Shown here in pieces: positions 1-9,304 of a stretch of DNA of 64,000 nucleotides. This stretch comes from Aquabacter sediminis (GTDB lineage: Bacteria > Pseudomonadota > Alphaproteobacteria > Rhizobiales > Xanthobacteraceae). How positions within the stretch are numbered: position 1 is the stretch's first letter; every line of letters starts with the position of its first letter. The stretch is from positions 372,001 through 436,000 of the forward strand of contig NZ_JARBFX010000005.1 in NCBI RefSeq assembly GCF_028863665.1, written 5' to 3'. A program made the translations under genes and the position numbers. The notes under the pieces were generated by a model. It saw nothing but the letters and a program-made list of their open reading frames with translations, ran no database searches and was not told where the DNA came from.

Positions 1-735
1 AAGGCGGGCGTCGTCCGCGTGGGTGTGGAGGCCGCCTACCGGCCCTTCACCTTCCGCGACAAAGGCGAGATCGTCGGCTACGACGTGGACTTGGCGAAGC
101 AGATCTTCGCCCCGCTGGGCGTGAAGGTGGAGTTCATCGACACCGCCTGGGCCGGCGTCATCCCCGCCCTCTATGCCGGCAATTTCGATGTGATCATGAC
201 CTCGCTCACCTACACCAAGGAGCGCGTGGCCAAGGTCGGCTATTCCATCCCCTATACTGAGGCGACGCAGGAAATGCTTATCCGCGCCTCGGACGCCAGC
301 ACCATCAAGAACCTGGACGGCATGGCCGGCAAGATCCTGGGCGTGAAGCTTGGCTCGGCCGGCGATACGATGAAGACCAAGCTGGAAGAGAAGCTGAAAG
401 CCGACACCGGCAAGGGCTTCTCCGAAGTGAAGACCTATGACGACCACCCCGCCGCCTATCTGGCGCTGGCCCAGGGCTCCGTGGACGGCGTCATCAACTC
501 GCTGGCCACCCTCACCCAGGTGGTTAAGGACGCCCCCGGCAAGTACGTCATCGTGCGCGACATTGGTCCGCGCAACTGGGCGGGCATCGGCACCCGCAAG
601 GAAGACACCCAGCTCATCGACTTCCTGAACGAACGGATCACCGCACTCAAGGCCAATGGCGAGATCTACAAGCTGCAGGAAAAGTGGTTCGGGACGCAGA
701 TGAAGCTCTCCGACAAGATCCCCGACTTCTCCTGA
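1..735 (+). CDS. Polar amino-acid type ABC transporter substrate-binding protein (5' end cut off)
   Basis: The reading frame is open from the first base, so the start and signal peptide lie outside the window; about 244 residues remain. The visible part is a periplasmic binding protein type 2 domain of the amino-acid (SBP_bac_3) family: an early FTFRDKGEIVGYDVDLAKQI segment, a mid-protein hinge region around LGVKLGSAGD, and a C-terminal NERITALKANGEIYKLQEKW signature typical of the family. It would capture a small polar amino acid or analogue in the periplasm and hand it to the permease and ATPase that follow. The substrate is not determinable. A strong hairpin follows it at once. Confidence 0.93.
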   Translation, partial: KAGVVRVGVEAAYRPFTFRDKGEIVGYDVDLAKQIFAPLGVKVEFIDTAWAGVIPALYAGNFDVIMTSLTYTKERVAKVGYSIPYTEATQEMLIRASDASTIKNLDGMAGKILGVKLGSAGDTMKTKLEEKLKADTGKGFSEVKTYDDHPAAYLALAQGSVDGVINSLATLTQVVKDAPGKYVIVRDIGPRNWAGIGTRKEDTQLIDFLNERITALKANGEIYKLQEKWFGTQMKLSDKIPDFS

Positions 736-747
736 CCCTTGCTGATC

Positions 748-770
748 GGGACGGGCACCGCGCCCGTCCC
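748..770 (+). other. Intercistronic hairpin between binding-protein and permease genes
   Basis: A perfect 9-bp stem (GGGACGGGC / GCCCGTCCC) with a 5-base loop lies 12 bases after the binding-protein stop and about 30 before the permease start. There is no U-run. In ABC operons such hairpins often protect the 3' end of the upstream message so that the binding protein is made in excess; that role is inferred. Confidence 0.7.
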
Positions 771-799
771 CGCCGCCCCCGTGACGCGGATGGATGCCT

Positions 800-1453
800 A
801 TGACCATTGACTGGGCCGTCGTCGAGATGGCCATTCCCCTGCTCGCCGTCGGCACGGTGATGACGCTGAAGATCGCCTCTCTGGCGGCGATCTTCGGCCT
901 CGCCGGCGGCATCGCGCTCGGGCTCATCGCGCTCGGCGGCTGGACCTGGGCACGCTTCCTGGTGCGGGCCTATGTGGACTTCATCCGTGGCACGCCGCTC
1001 CTGATCCAGATCTTCATCTTCTTCTTCGGCCTCCCGCTCATGGGGCTGCGGCTCGGCGAGTTCTGGGCGGGCGTCATCGCCTTGTCCTTCAATTGCGCGG
1101 CCTATGTGTCGGAGATCGTGCGCGGCACGGTGGGCGCGGTGGAGAAGGGGCAGACCGAGGCGGCCAAGTCCATCGGCATGACGCAGGACAAGATCCTCCT
1201 CTACATCCTCTTGCCCCAGTCCATCCGCCCCATGGTGCCGGCGCTGACCAATGACGTGATCACGTTGTTGAAGAATACGTCGCTGCTCTCGGTTATCTCG
1301 GTCTATGAACTGACACGCTCCGGGCAGGCCATCATCGCCTCCCATTTCGCGCCGCTCGAAATCTTCGCGCTGCTTGCCCTCTATTATTACGCCATCATCT
1401 CCGTGCTCTCCTACATGTCGCGGGTGATCGAGCGGCGCCTGCCGGCCTGGTGA
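800..1453 (+). CDS. Polar amino-acid ABC transporter permease (HisM/GlnP type)
   Basis: Inner-membrane permease of about 217 residues with hydrophobic segments spread through its length and the conserved [10 protein letters not shown] cytoplasmic loop (EAA motif) that docks on the ATPase. [11 protein letters not shown] near residue 65 is the family hallmark. An ATG at 794 is in frame, but GGATGG at 788-793 is better spaced for the ATG at 800. It lies between its binding protein and its ATPase, whose start overlaps its stop. Only one permease gene is present, so it would act as a homodimer, or pair with one encoded before the window. Confidence 0.92.
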   Translation: MTIDWAVVEMAIPLLAVGTVMTLKIASLAAIFGLAGGIALGLIALGGWTWARFLVRAYVDFIRGTPLLIQIFIFFFGLPLMGLRLGEFWAGVIALSFNCAAYVSEIVRGTVGAVEKGQTEAAKSIGMTQDKILLYILLPQSIRPMVPALTNDVITLLKNTSLLSVISVYELTRSGQAIIASHFAPLEIFALLALYYYAIISVLSYMSRVIERRLPAW

Positions 1454-2274
1454 GGGTCATGATCGAAATCCAAGACGTCGCCCCCACGGTTACCGTGCAC
1501 GAGAAGCCGCTTCTGTCCGTGCGCGGCCTGCGCAAGACCTTCGGCGAGCGGGAGATCCTCAAGGGCATCTCGTTCGACGTGATGGCGGGCCAGACTTTGG
1601 TGCTGATCGGTCCCTCTGGCTCGGGCAAGACCACGGTTCTGCGCTGCCTGAACTATTTGGAGACGCCGAGCGCCGGGCAGATCGAGCTTCAAGGCGAGCC
1701 CATTGGCGGGGCCTATGTGGGCGAGGCGGCCCGCTGGCAGCCCTTGCCCGAGGCGCGCCTGGCGCTTCAGCGCAGCCGTTTCGGCTTCGTGTTCCAGCGC
1801 TTCAACCTGTTTCCCCATCTCACCGCGCTGGAGAACGTGGCCATCGGCCCGCGCAAGGTGCTGGGCGTCTCCGCCGCGGTCGCCAGGGCCCGCGCCGCCG
1901 AGCAGCTGGCGCGCGTGAGCCTCTCCGACCATCTCCACAAGCGACCCTCCCAGCTTTCCGGCGGCCAGCAGCAGCGCGTGGCCATTGCCCGGGCGCTGGC
2001 CATGGAGCCGCGCCTCATTCTGTTCGACGAGCCCACCTCGGCGCTTGATCCCGAACTGGTGCATGAGGTGCTGGACGTGATGGGCACGCTCGCCAAGGAG
2101 GGCATGACCATGGTGGTGGTCACCCACGAAATGGGCTTTGCCCGCCGCGTCGCCGACCGCCTCATCTTCATGGCCGATGGCCATATCGTGGAGGAGGGCA
2201 CGCCGGAGGCGGTCTTCACCGCCCCGCGCGAGGAGAAGACGCAGCGCTTCCTCGCCCATGTGTTGAACCGTTAA
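1450..2274 (+). CDS. Polar amino-acid ABC transporter ATPase (GlnQ/HisP type)
   Basis: Cytoplasmic ABC ATPase of 274 residues that powers the permease upstream. It has Walker A GPSGSGKT at about residues 54-61, a Q-loop (FQRFNLFPH), the signature LSGGQQQ and Walker [15 protein letters not shown], followed by the H-loop VTHEMGFA. A 15-residue insert just before the Q-loop is a little longer than in the textbook members. The GTG start at 1450 overlaps the permease stop; an in-frame ATG at 1459 is an alternative, and neither has a clean ribosome site. Overlap implies translational coupling. Confidence 0.94.
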   Translation: MRVMIEIQDVAPTVTVHEKPLLSVRGLRKTFGEREILKGISFDVMAGQTLVLIGPSGSGKTTVLRCLNYLETPSAGQIELQGEPIGGAYVGEAARWQPLPEARLALQRSRFGFVFQRFNLFPHLTALENVAIGPRKVLGVSAAVARARAAEQLARVSLSDHLHKRPSQLSGGQQQRVAIARALAMEPRLILFDEPTSALDPELVHEVLDVMGTLAKEGMTMVVVTHEMGFARRVADRLIFMADGHIVEEGTPEAVFTAPREEKTQRFLAHVLNR

Positions 2275-2291
2275 AGCCCATCGGGGTCCCC

Positions 2292-3659
2292 ATGTCCGAA
2301 ATGCTCTCCGGCGCCGAGCCGCTCTACGACCTGGTCGTCACCGGCGCCACGGTCCTCACCGGTGCTCCGGCGGACCATTCGATCGAAAATGCCGTCATCG
2401 GCATCACCGGCGGCCGCTTCGCGCTGCTGGAGGCGGCCAGACCCGGCGCGCCGCCGCCGGCGGCCCGGCGCATCCTGGACCTGCCGGGGCGGGTGATCAC
2501 GCCGGGCCTCGTGAACGTGCACACCCACGCCAACCTTTCCATGGTGCGGGGCGTGGCCGAGGATCTGGGCTTTGCGCCGGCCTATACGCCGGGCATCCCG
2601 CAGGGCCACATGGTGAGCGAGGAAGAGGCCTATGCCATCGCCCGCCTCGGCGCGCTGGAGGCGCTGCTGTTCGGCTCCACCCTCATCAACGACACCTTCG
2701 TGCACGCCCATGTGGTGACCCCCGCCATGGCCGAGATCGGCCTGCGGGTCTGGTCTTGCGGGCGCATCCATGACGTGGATTTCTCGGGCGTCTCTGTGGG
2801 TCGCTGGGAGCATGTGGACGCCATCGGCGATCGGACCTTGCAAGACGCGCTGGATCTTGCCGCCCGCTACGAGGGCAAGAGCGCCGGCCGGATCGGCGTG
2901 CAACTGGCGGCGCACGCCCCCGATACCTGCTCCACACCCTTCCTGCGGCGCATCGGCGAAGCCGCGCGCGCCAATGGCCTGCGTGTCACCACCCATCTGT
3001 CCCAAAGCAAGGTGGAGGTCGCCCGCATCCGTGAGCGCGACGGCATCAGCCCGCCGGAATTGCTGGAGGAGGTGGGCCTCCTAAACGACCGCCTCACCGC
3101 CGCCCATTGCATCCATGTGAGCGAGAGCGACATTGCCCGCATCGGGCGGGCCGGCATCCATGTGGCCCACATCGCCAAGGGCAATGCCACCGGCGCCACC
3201 ATTGCCCCCACCCACAAGCTGCGAGCCGCCGGCGCCAAGCTCACGCTGGGCACCGACAACATGCATGCGGACATGGTGGAAGTGATGCGCTGGGCGCTGG
3301 CCGTCGGCCGCATCCAGATCGGGTCTGTCACCGAGGACTGGCAGCCTTCCACCGTGTTCGAGATGGCCACGATGGCGGGGGCCCGCGCCATGGGGCTGGA
3401 GGATGAGATCGGCTCCATCGAAGTGGGCAAGAAGGCGGATTTCGTCGCCTTCGACTTCCGCCGGCCCCATCTGACCCCACGCACCAATGCGCTCGGCAAT
3501 CTCGTTCATGTGGCCCACGGGCGGGACGTTGAACTGGTGGCGGTGGATGGCGACGTCGTGGTGGAGGATGGCCGACCCACGCGGGTGGATGCGGACGCCA
3601 TCCGGCGGGAAGCCGCCATCGCCATCGAAAATCTGTGGCAGCGGGCAAAGGCGGGCTGA
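2292..3659 (+). CDS. Metal-dependent amidohydrolase / deaminase (AtzA/TrzN/cytosine-deaminase-like)
   Basis: 455-residue cytoplasmic amidohydrolase-superfamily enzyme. The metal ligands are visible in order: HTH in VHTHANLSM after strand 1, His in THLSQS, His in AAHCIH, and Asp in LGTDNMHADMV. There is no carbamylated-lysine strand, so it fits the mononuclear deaminase/chlorohydrolase group (AtzA, TrzN, S-adenosylhomocysteine deaminase) rather than dihydroorotase. It would hydrolyse an amino or similar group off a ring or amidine substrate. It begins 17 bases after the transporter ATPase and is followed after 3 bases by a racemase-fold gene, so import and first catabolic step look coupled. 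The substrate is unknown. Confidence 0.85.
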   Translation: MSEMLSGAEPLYDLVVTGATVLTGAPADHSIENAVIGITGGRFALLEAARPGAPPPAARRILDLPGRVITPGLVNVHTHANLSMVRGVAEDLGFAPAYTPGIPQGHMVSEEEAYAIARLGALEALLFGSTLINDTFVHAHVVTPAMAEIGLRVWSCGRIHDVDFSGVSVGRWEHVDAIGDRTLQDALDLAARYEGKSAGRIGVQLAAHAPDTCSTPFLRRIGEAARANGLRVTTHLSQSKVEVARIRERDGISPPELLEEVGLLNDRLTAAHCIHVSESDIARIGRAGIHVAHIAKGNATGATIAPTHKLRAAGAKLTLGTDNMHADMVEVMRWALAVGRIQIGSVTEDWQPSTVFEMATMAGARAMGLEDEIGSIEVGKKADFVAFDFRRPHLTPRTNALGNLVHVAHGRDVELVAVDGDVVVEDGRPTRVDADAIRREAAIAIENLWQRAKAG

Positions 3660-3662
3660 CCC

Positions 3663-4430
3663 ATGCGCATCCTGATGATCAACCCCAACACCTCCGCCGG
3701 CATGACCGAGAAGATGGCGGCCAGCGCCCGCCGCGCCTTGGCGCCGGACGTGGAACTGGTGCCCCTCACGGCGGAGGAGGGCGTGCCCTATATCGCGAGC
3801 CGCGGCGAGGCGCAGGTGGCCGGCACCACCACGCTCGACCTCATCGCTCGCCACAAGGCGGGCATGGATGCCATCGTGATCGGCGCCTATGGCGATCCCG
3901 GCCTCATCCCGGCGCGGGAATTGTTCGATGTGCCCATCACCGCCATGGCGGAAGCGGCCATGCTGACCGCCTGCATGCTCGGCCCGCGCTTTGCCATCGT
4001 TACCTTCTCCCATGCGCTGACCGCCTGGTACGAGGATTCCGTCGCCCTCTCGCGCCTGGACTCCCGCTGCGCCGGCATATTGGTGCCCGATGTCGCCTTC
4101 CGCTCGGTGGAAAATGTGCAGCACGAGCTGGAGGACGAGCTGGTGGCGCTTGCCTGCCGGGCGGTGCATGAGAATAAGGCGGACACGGTGATCCTGGCCG
4201 GTGCTCCGCTCACGGGCCTGGCCTCTCGCGTGGCGGACCGGGTGCCCGTGCCGCTGGTGGACCCGCTCGACGCGGCCGTGGGGCAGGCGACCTTGCTGGC
4301 CCGGCTCAATCCGCGACCTGCTTCCGCCGGCCGCTTCGCCCGGCCCGGTGCCAAGCCTGCGCGCGGCGTGCCGCCCGCCCTTGCCGCCTGGATCGAGCAT
4401 CGGCCACAGGTGCAAAGCGCGCATTCTTGA
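3663..4430 (+). CDS. Asp/Glu/hydantoin racemase-fold protein lacking both catalytic cysteines
   Basis: 255 residues with the family start MRILMINPNTSAGMTEKM and overall layout of hydantoin/allantoin racemases. Those enzymes use two cysteines, one in an xCFxDxGL segment and one in a VxLGCAGM segment. Here the matching segments read GAYGDPGL (Ala75) and VILAGAPLTG (Gly180), so neither cysteine is present. The protein may have lost racemisation and do something else, such as a lyase, isomerase or binding role, acting on the product of the amidohydrolase upstream. Family placement is firm; function is open. Confidence 0.8.
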   Translation: MRILMINPNTSAGMTEKMAASARRALAPDVELVPLTAEEGVPYIASRGEAQVAGTTTLDLIARHKAGMDAIVIGAYGDPGLIPARELFDVPITAMAEAAMLTACMLGPRFAIVTFSHALTAWYEDSVALSRLDSRCAGILVPDVAFRSVENVQHELEDELVALACRAVHENKADTVILAGAPLTGLASRVADRVPVPLVDPLDAAVGQATLLARLNPRPASAGRFARPGAKPARGVPPALAAWIEHRPQVQSAHS

Positions 4431-4508
4431 ACCGGACGCCGCGCGGAAACGCCTGCCCCCGCTCCGGCGTTGGTGCATCATGCGTGCGCGCGATCCGGGG
4501 AGAGGCAG

Positions 4509-5723
4509 ATGTTTGGCATGGCGAAACGGACGGGCGGAGCGGCGTGGCGCCTCCTGCTTCTGGCGGGCCTTCTCCTGAGCGGGCCGGCCCTGGCGCAGGA
4601 TTTTAACGCCGCCCCGCCCAACGTGCCCAGCCAGAAGCCCGCCTTTCCCGGCCAGACCCGGGCGCCGGTGATCGCGGACAAGATCGAGCTTCGCACCTCT
4701 GTGGTGGCTGAAGGACTTGAGCGGCCCTGGGGCATGGCCCAGCTGCCGGATGGCTCCTGGCTTGTGACCGAGCGCGTCGGCCGTATGCGGCTGGTGCGGC
4801 CGGATGGCACGGTTTCCCCGCCCATTTCCGGCCTGCCGCCCGTGGATTCCCGCGGCCAAGGCGGCCTGCTGGACGTGGCCGTGCGCGCGGATTTTGACCG
4901 CACCCGGCGCGTCTGGTGGAGCTTCGCCGAGCCGCGCGGGGAGGGGGCCAATGCCACGGCGGTGGCGACCGGAACCCTTTCGTCGGACGGCACGGCCCTG
5001 TCAGATGTGCGGGTGATCTTCCAGCAGCAGCCGGCCTGGCGCTCCACGATGCATTTCGGCTCAAGGTTGGTGTTCGACCGGGAGGGCGCGCTCTTCGTCA
5101 CCGTGGGCGAGCGTTCTTTGCCGCAGCCGCGCCAGCTGGCGCAGGATGTCACCACTGATCTCGGCAAGGTGCTGCGCATCAATCCCGATGGCGGACCGGC
5201 GCCGGGCAATCCGAAGATCCCCGATGGCCGGCCGGAAATCTGGTCCTATGGCCACCGCAACGTGCAGTCGGCGACCCTCGGCCCGGATGGCGCGCTCTGG
5301 CTGGTGGAGCATGGCCCGCGCGGCGGCGACGAACTGAACCGGCCGGAGGCGGGGCGCAATTATGGCTGGCCGGTCATCACCTATGGCGAGGATTATAGCG
5401 GCCAGCCCATCGGGCAGGGGCTCACCGCCAAGGCCGGCATGGAGCAGCCCCTTTATTACTGGGACCCGGTGATCGCCCCGAGCGGCATGGCCTTCTATGA
5501 GGGCGACGTCTTCCCCACCTGGCGCGGCAGCATCCTCGTCGGGGCGCTGGCCGGCAAGGCGCTGGTGCGCCTCACGCTCGATGGGCAGAAGGTGACGGGT
5601 GAGGCCCGCTACCTGCAGGGCCGCTGGCGCATCCGTGACGTGGCGGTGGGCCAGGACGGGGCGGTCTATGTGCTCACCGATGCCGCCGATGGCGCCCTGG
5701 TGCGCCTGACTCCGGAGAAGTAG
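4509..5723 (+). CDS. Secreted PQQ-dependent sugar dehydrogenase-like protein (GSDH/YliI family)
   Basis: 404 residues. A signal peptide ([16 protein letters not shown]) is evident, with predicted cleavage after ALA, so the enzyme acts in the periplasm. The mature part is a beta-propeller of the glucose/sorbosone dehydrogenase family: [18 protein letters not shown] at the start, then [39 protein letters not shown] and [11 protein letters not shown], all recognisable blade motifs. The ATG at 4509 follows a GGGGAGAGG ribosome site; an upstream in-frame GTG adds 13 residues that spoil the signal peptide. It ends 3 bases from the convergent GMC gene. It oxidises aldose sugars in characterised relatives; the substrate here is unknown. 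Confidence 0.88.
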   Translation: MFGMAKRTGGAAWRLLLLAGLLLSGPALAQDFNAAPPNVPSQKPAFPGQTRAPVIADKIELRTSVVAEGLERPWGMAQLPDGSWLVTERVGRMRLVRPDGTVSPPISGLPPVDSRGQGGLLDVAVRADFDRTRRVWWSFAEPRGEGANATAVATGTLSSDGTALSDVRVIFQQQPAWRSTMHFGSRLVFDREGALFVTVGERSLPQPRQLAQDVTTDLGKVLRINPDGGPAPGNPKIPDGRPEIWSYGHRNVQSATLGPDGALWLVEHGPRGGDELNRPEAGRNYGWPVITYGEDYSGQPIGQGLTAKAGMEQPLYYWDPVIAPSGMAFYEGDVFPTWRGSILVGALAGKALVRLTLDGQKVTGEARYLQGRWRIRDVAVGQDGAVYVLTDAADGALVRLTPEK

Positions 5724-5726
5724 GCT

Positions 5727-7340
5727 TCAGCGCGCATCCTCAAGGATCAGCCGCGCGCCCTGCTCTGCGATCATGGCGGTGGGGGTGTTGGTGTTGCCCG
5801 AAGTGATGGTGGGCATGATGGAGGCATCTACCACCCGCAGCCCCTCGACGCCGAACACCTTCAGCCGCGCATCCACCACCGCCATCGGATCGGAGGCGAG
5901 CCCCATCTTCGCCGTGCCCACGGGATGAAAGATGGTGGTGCCGATGTCGCCGGCCGCCTTGGCGAGCGCGGCATCGTCATCGCCCACGGCAGGACCGGGC
6001 AGGTATTCCTCGGGCCGATAGGGGGCGAGCGCGCTCTGGCGCATGAGGCGGCGGGTGACGCGGATGGCATCGGCCGCCACCTGCCGGTCCTCGTCCGTGG
6101 AGAGATAATTGGGCGCGATGACCGGCGCCGCGTCGACTTCCGCCGAGGGGATGCGCACGGTGCCGCGCGAGGTGGGCCGCAGGTTGCAGGCGGCCACCGT
6201 GATGGCGGGGAAGCGGTGCAGCGGTTCGCCGAACTTGTCCAGGGAGAGCGGCTGCACGTGGAACTGGATGTTCGCCCGCTCCTGGTGGGGATCGGAGCGG
6301 GTGAAGATGCCGAGCTGGGACGGCGCCATGGTCAAGGGCCCGCGCCGGCGCAGGGCATAATCGAGGCCCATGAGGGCACGGCGGGGCAGGGAATAATAGG
6401 TCTCGTTCAGGGTGCGGATGCCCTGGACCTTGTAGATGGCCCGCTGCTGGAGATGGTCCTGCAGATTGCGCCCCACCCCCGGCCGATCAGCCTTCACCTC
6501 GATGCCCAAGGGGGCCAGCCACTCGCCCGGGCCGATGCCGGAGCGCTGGAGCACTTGGGGCGAGCCGATGGCGCCCGCGCACAGGATCACCTCGCCCTTG
6601 GTCCGCGCCTCCATCACCGCGCCATTGGCCCGGTAGCGCACGCCCACGGCGCGGCCATTCTCGAGGATGAGCCGTTTCACCGTCACGCCGGTCTCAAGGC
6701 GCAGGTTCGGGCGCGACAATGCGGGTTTCAGGAAGCCGCGCGCCGAGGACCAGCGCCGGCCGCGCTTCTGGTTGACGTGGAAATAGCCGACGCCTTCATT
6801 GTCGCCGGTGTTGAAGTCCGGCACGGACCGGATGCCCAGTTCGCCCGCCGCCCGCGCCACCGCGTCCAGCACCGCCCAGCTGATGCGCGGCGCCTCGATA
6901 CGCCAGCCGCCGCCCGCGCCGTGAATGTCGCTCGCGCCGAGGAAATGGTCCTCCAGGCGCTTGAAGGCGGCAAGCGCGTCGTCCCAGCCCCAGCCGGGCA
7001 GACCCAGCTGGCGCCAATGGTCATAATCCGCCGCCTGGCCACGCATGGAGATCATGGCATTGATGGCCGAGCAGCCGCCGATCACCTTGCCGCGCGGATA
7101 GGCGAGCGCGCGCCCGTTAAGCCCTGGCTCGGCCACGGTGCGGAACATCCAGTCGGCACGGGGATTGCCGATGGCGAAGAGATAGCCCACCGGGATGTGG
7201 AACCAGATCCAATTGTCATCGCCGCCGGCTTCCAGCAGCAGCACGCGGTGGCGGCCATCGGCGGAGAGGCGGTTGGCCATGATGCAGCCGGCGGTGCCGG
7301 CGCCCACCACGATATAGTCGAAATCCCCATCTGCCTGCAT
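5727..7340 (-). CDS. GMC-family FAD oxidoreductase (choline/alcohol dehydrogenase-like)
   Basis: 537 residues. The N-terminal FAD-binding fold shows [16 protein letters not shown] and a distal [22 protein letters not shown] is the GMC signature 1, and [16 protein letters not shown] matches signature 2. Near the end HPVGTAKMG and [10 protein letters not shown] supply the active-site His and Asn. The family oxidises alcohols to aldehydes with flavin. The ATG at 7340 has a GGGAGGAA site upstream; longer in-frame starts lack this. It is divergent from a LysR gene, with a perfect 14-bp palindrome between them, so that LysR probably controls it. Substrate unknown; choline-dehydrogenase-like annotation would be generic. 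Confidence 0.92.
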   Translation of the reverse strand: MQADGDFDYIVVGAGTAGCIMANRLSADGRHRVLLLEAGGDDNWIWFHIPVGYLFAIGNPRADWMFRTVAEPGLNGRALAYPRGKVIGGCSAINAMISMRGQAADYDHWRQLGLPGWGWDDALAAFKRLEDHFLGASDIHGAGGGWRIEAPRISWAVLDAVARAAGELGIRSVPDFNTGDNEGVGYFHVNQKRGRRWSSARGFLKPALSRPNLRLETGVTVKRLILENGRAVGVRYRANGAVMEARTKGEVILCAGAIGSPQVLQRSGIGPGEWLAPLGIEVKADRPGVGRNLQDHLQQRAIYKVQGIRTLNETYYSLPRRALMGLDYALRRRGPLTMAPSQLGIFTRSDPHQERANIQFHVQPLSLDKFGEPLHRFPAITVAACNLRPTSRGTVRIPSAEVDAAPVIAPNYLSTDEDRQVAADAIRVTRRLMRQSALAPYRPEEYLPGPAVGDDDAALAKAAGDIGTTIFHPVGTAKMGLASDPMAVVDARLKVFGVEGLRVVDASIMPTITSGNTNTPTAMIAEQGARLILEDAR

Positions 7341-7436
7341 GCCGCATTCCTCCCGCGCGCCGTTGCCCCGGTTGCGCTTGAGGGTGAGGTGCCAGCCTGG
7401 AGTTCTGCATTCAAGAACGATAATCTCCGCACCGAT

Positions 7437-7450
7437 CTGCAAATTTGCAG
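7437..7450. promoter_or_regulatory. Perfect 14-bp palindrome, probable LysR operator
   Basis: CTGCAAATTTGCAG is its own reverse complement and contains a T-N(10-11)-A type core typical of LysR boxes. It sits 27 bases before the LysR start and about 96 before the GMC start, in the shared divergent control region. Confidence 0.7.
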
Positions 7451-7476
7451 GAATGAGGCTGGAGGGCGGGGCGCGC

Positions 7477-8382
7477 ATGGATTGGGATGATTTGCGCATC
7501 TTCCTTCATCTGGCGCGTGCCGGGCGCATGTCCGGCGCCGGGCGGGCCTTGGGCATTGACGACACCACGGTGGGCCGGCGGGTGGCGCGGCTGGAGCAGG
7601 AGGTGGGCGCCCCCCTTGTGGCCCGCGCCGGCCGGCGCACCGTCATCACCGAGCAGGGCCAGCGCCTCGCCCAGGCGGCGGAAGAGATGGAGGCGGTGGT
7701 CCTGCGCAAGATTTCCGGCCTCGGCGAGGACGAGATGCAGGTGGCCGGGCGGGTGCGCATCGGCGCGCCGGAAGGGCTCGGCGTCGGCTATCTCGCCGCG
7801 CGCCTGGCGCGGCTGACCGCCGCCAATCCGCGCCTGGAGACCGAACTCGTGGCCCTGCCGCGTGCCTATTCGCTGGCCAGCCGCGAGGTGGACATCGCCC
7901 TCACCCTCGACCGCCCGCGCGCGGGGCAGGTGAGCGTGCGCAAGTTCACCGATTATGGGCTGGGGCTCTATGGCACGGACGCCTATTTCGCGATCCGCCC
8001 TTACCCCACCTGCGCGGCGGATCTGAAGGCCCATGTGCTGGCGGGCTACATTCCCGACCTGCTCTTCACCAGCGCGCTCGATTTCTCGCTGCTGGCCGAC
8101 CATGTGGAGGTCACGCCGGCCGTGCGGTCCACCAGCGTGATGGCGCAAGTCAATGCGGTGCGGAGCGGCGCCGCGCTGGGCGTGCTGCCCCATTTCCTCG
8201 CCGCCGCCCATGGGGAGCTGGTCCGCCTTCTGCCGCAGGATCTCACCTACACCCGCAGCTACTGGATCTCGGTGCATGACGACATGCGCCGGCTGAACCG
8301 CGTGCGGGAGGTCCTCGACGCCCTCCATGTGGCTGCGCGGGAGGACCGGGGGCTTTTTGCCGGCCGGCGGCCGGAGGGCTAA
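7477..8382 (+). CDS. LysR-family transcriptional regulator
   Basis: 301 residues. Winged helix-turn-helix at the N-terminus (about residues 5-60): MDWDDLRIFLHLARAGRMSG, then DDTTVGRRVARLEQEVG as recognition region. The rest is a substrate-binding-protein-like effector domain starting near GRVRIGAPEG. It belongs to the subgroup with DDTTVxRR in place of the usual QPAxSxQ motif. The ATG at 7477 gives the canonical start; the frame runs back to 7339 through the divergent promoter. It probably regulates itself and the GMC oxidoreductase. Its stop overlaps the convergent GntR stop by 4 bases. Confidence 0.92.
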   Translation: MDWDDLRIFLHLARAGRMSGAGRALGIDDTTVGRRVARLEQEVGAPLVARAGRRTVITEQGQRLAQAAEEMEAVVLRKISGLGEDEMQVAGRVRIGAPEGLGVGYLAARLARLTAANPRLETELVALPRAYSLASREVDIALTLDRPRAGQVSVRKFTDYGLGLYGTDAYFAIRPYPTCAADLKAHVLAGYIPDLLFTSALDFSLLADHVEVTPAVRSTSVMAQVNAVRSGAALGVLPHFLAAAHGELVRLLPQDLTYTRSYWISVHDDMRRLNRVREVLDALHVAAREDRGLFAGRRPEG

Positions 8383-9134
8383 AGGTTGTTCAGCCTGAGC
8401 TGACGCAGCAGCGGCACCAGTTCGTCGCGCGCGTGCCGGCGGTGCGCGCGCGCCGCGTCAGCTGCCGCCTCGGGATTGCCGGCCCGGATGGCCTGCGTGA
8501 TTGCGCCATGGTCCTGAGCCGAGCGGGTGGGCAGGGGCCGCAAATGGAGGGTGAACAGGCGCGCCCGGTGGAGCTGGTCGGTCACCGTGCCCACCATACG
8601 GCCGAGCCGCTCATTGCCGCTGGCTTGCGCCAGGGCATCGTGGAAGGCCTTGTCCGCCTGCGCCCAGGCGGGCCGGTCCGCGGCGGCCAGAGCGGCATCC
8701 ATGTCCGCCGTGTGGCGCTCCAGGAGCCCGGCATTGGCGCACCGCTCCGCCTCCGGCAGGCGGGCCAAGCGCTCGGCGGCGGCGCCTTCCAGCGCGATGA
8801 TGACGTCGTAAATGTCCGCGATGTCGTCGGGCGACAGACCCAGGACCAGGATGCCGCGCTTGGGCAGGATGCGCACCAGCCCCTCTTCCTGGAGGCGGGC
8901 CATGGCCTCGTGGACGGGCGTGCGGCTCATGTCCAGCTGGCGGGCGATCTCCACCTCGCCGGCCTGATAGCCGGGCGGATAGACGTTTTCCAACACGGCG
9001 CGCTTGATGGCTTCATAGGCTTGGTCGGCCAGATTGGGCCTTGCCACCGCAGCCGGCGCGCGCAGGCGCAAGGGCGGGCCGTCGGCCCCTTGGCCCCCAT
9101 CCTTCACCTGCGCCTCTGCTTCTGCGTCCGCCAT
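8379..9134 (-). CDS. GntR-family regulator, FadR/FCD subfamily
   Basis: 251 residues. A flexible N-terminal tail of about 35 residues precedes a GntR winged helix (NLADQAYEAIKRAVLENVYPPG, EIARQLDMSRTPVHEAMARL, KRGILVLGL), followed by an all-helical FCD ligand domain with the metal-binding pattern (DxxxFHxxL as ADKAFHDALA, then histidines further on). Starts at the ATG at 9134; the open frame upstream runs into the divergent promoter. The operator-like repeat at 9264-9281 lies between it and the Bug/tartrate-dehydrogenase operon, which it presumably represses until a carboxylate ligand binds. Confidence 0.9.
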   Translation of the reverse strand: MADAEAEAQVKDGGQGADGPPLRLRAPAAVARPNLADQAYEAIKRAVLENVYPPGYQAGEVEIARQLDMSRTPVHEAMARLQEEGLVRILPKRGILVLGLSPDDIADIYDVIIALEGAAAERLARLPEAERCANAGLLERHTADMDAALAAADRPAWAQADKAFHDALAQASGNERLGRMVGTVTDQLHRARLFTLHLRPLPTRSAQDHGAITQAIRAGNPEAAADAARAHRRHARDELVPLLRQLRLNNL

Positions 9135-9263
9135 GGCCGTTCCGTGTCGCCGCACCCGCCTTCCTTCTAGTGCGCCCCCCGCAAGAGCGAAAGCGTTCGC
9201 TGCCGGCCGGCCCGGGTGCCACCCGGCGCGGCCACGCCCGATCCTTGACTCTCCCATTCATCA

Positions 9264-9281
9264 ATGCAAACTTGCATGCAA
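9264..9281. promoter_or_regulatory. Probable GntR operator: nested inverted repeats
   Basis: Reads ATGCAA-AC-TTGCAT followed by GCAA, so ATGCAA/TTGCAT is a 6-bp inverted repeat with a 2-base spacer, and TTGCATGCAA (9272-9281) is a perfect palindrome sharing its right half. A TTGACT (-35 like) lies at 9245-9250, placing the repeat at the expected -10 region of the operon starting at 9305. This is consistent with repression by the divergent FCD regulator. Confidence 0.7.
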
Positions 9282-9304
9282 CAAAAAATTCATGGGAGGG
9301 ATCC

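Noticed and set aside
3081-4859. 592-codon minus-strand frame
   Set aside because: Antisense to amidohydrolase, racemase-fold and sugar dehydrogenase genes; composition is that of a codon shadow.
5925-7490. 521-codon plus-strand frame
   Set aside because: Antisense to the GMC oxidoreductase, which has all family motifs; the frame has none.
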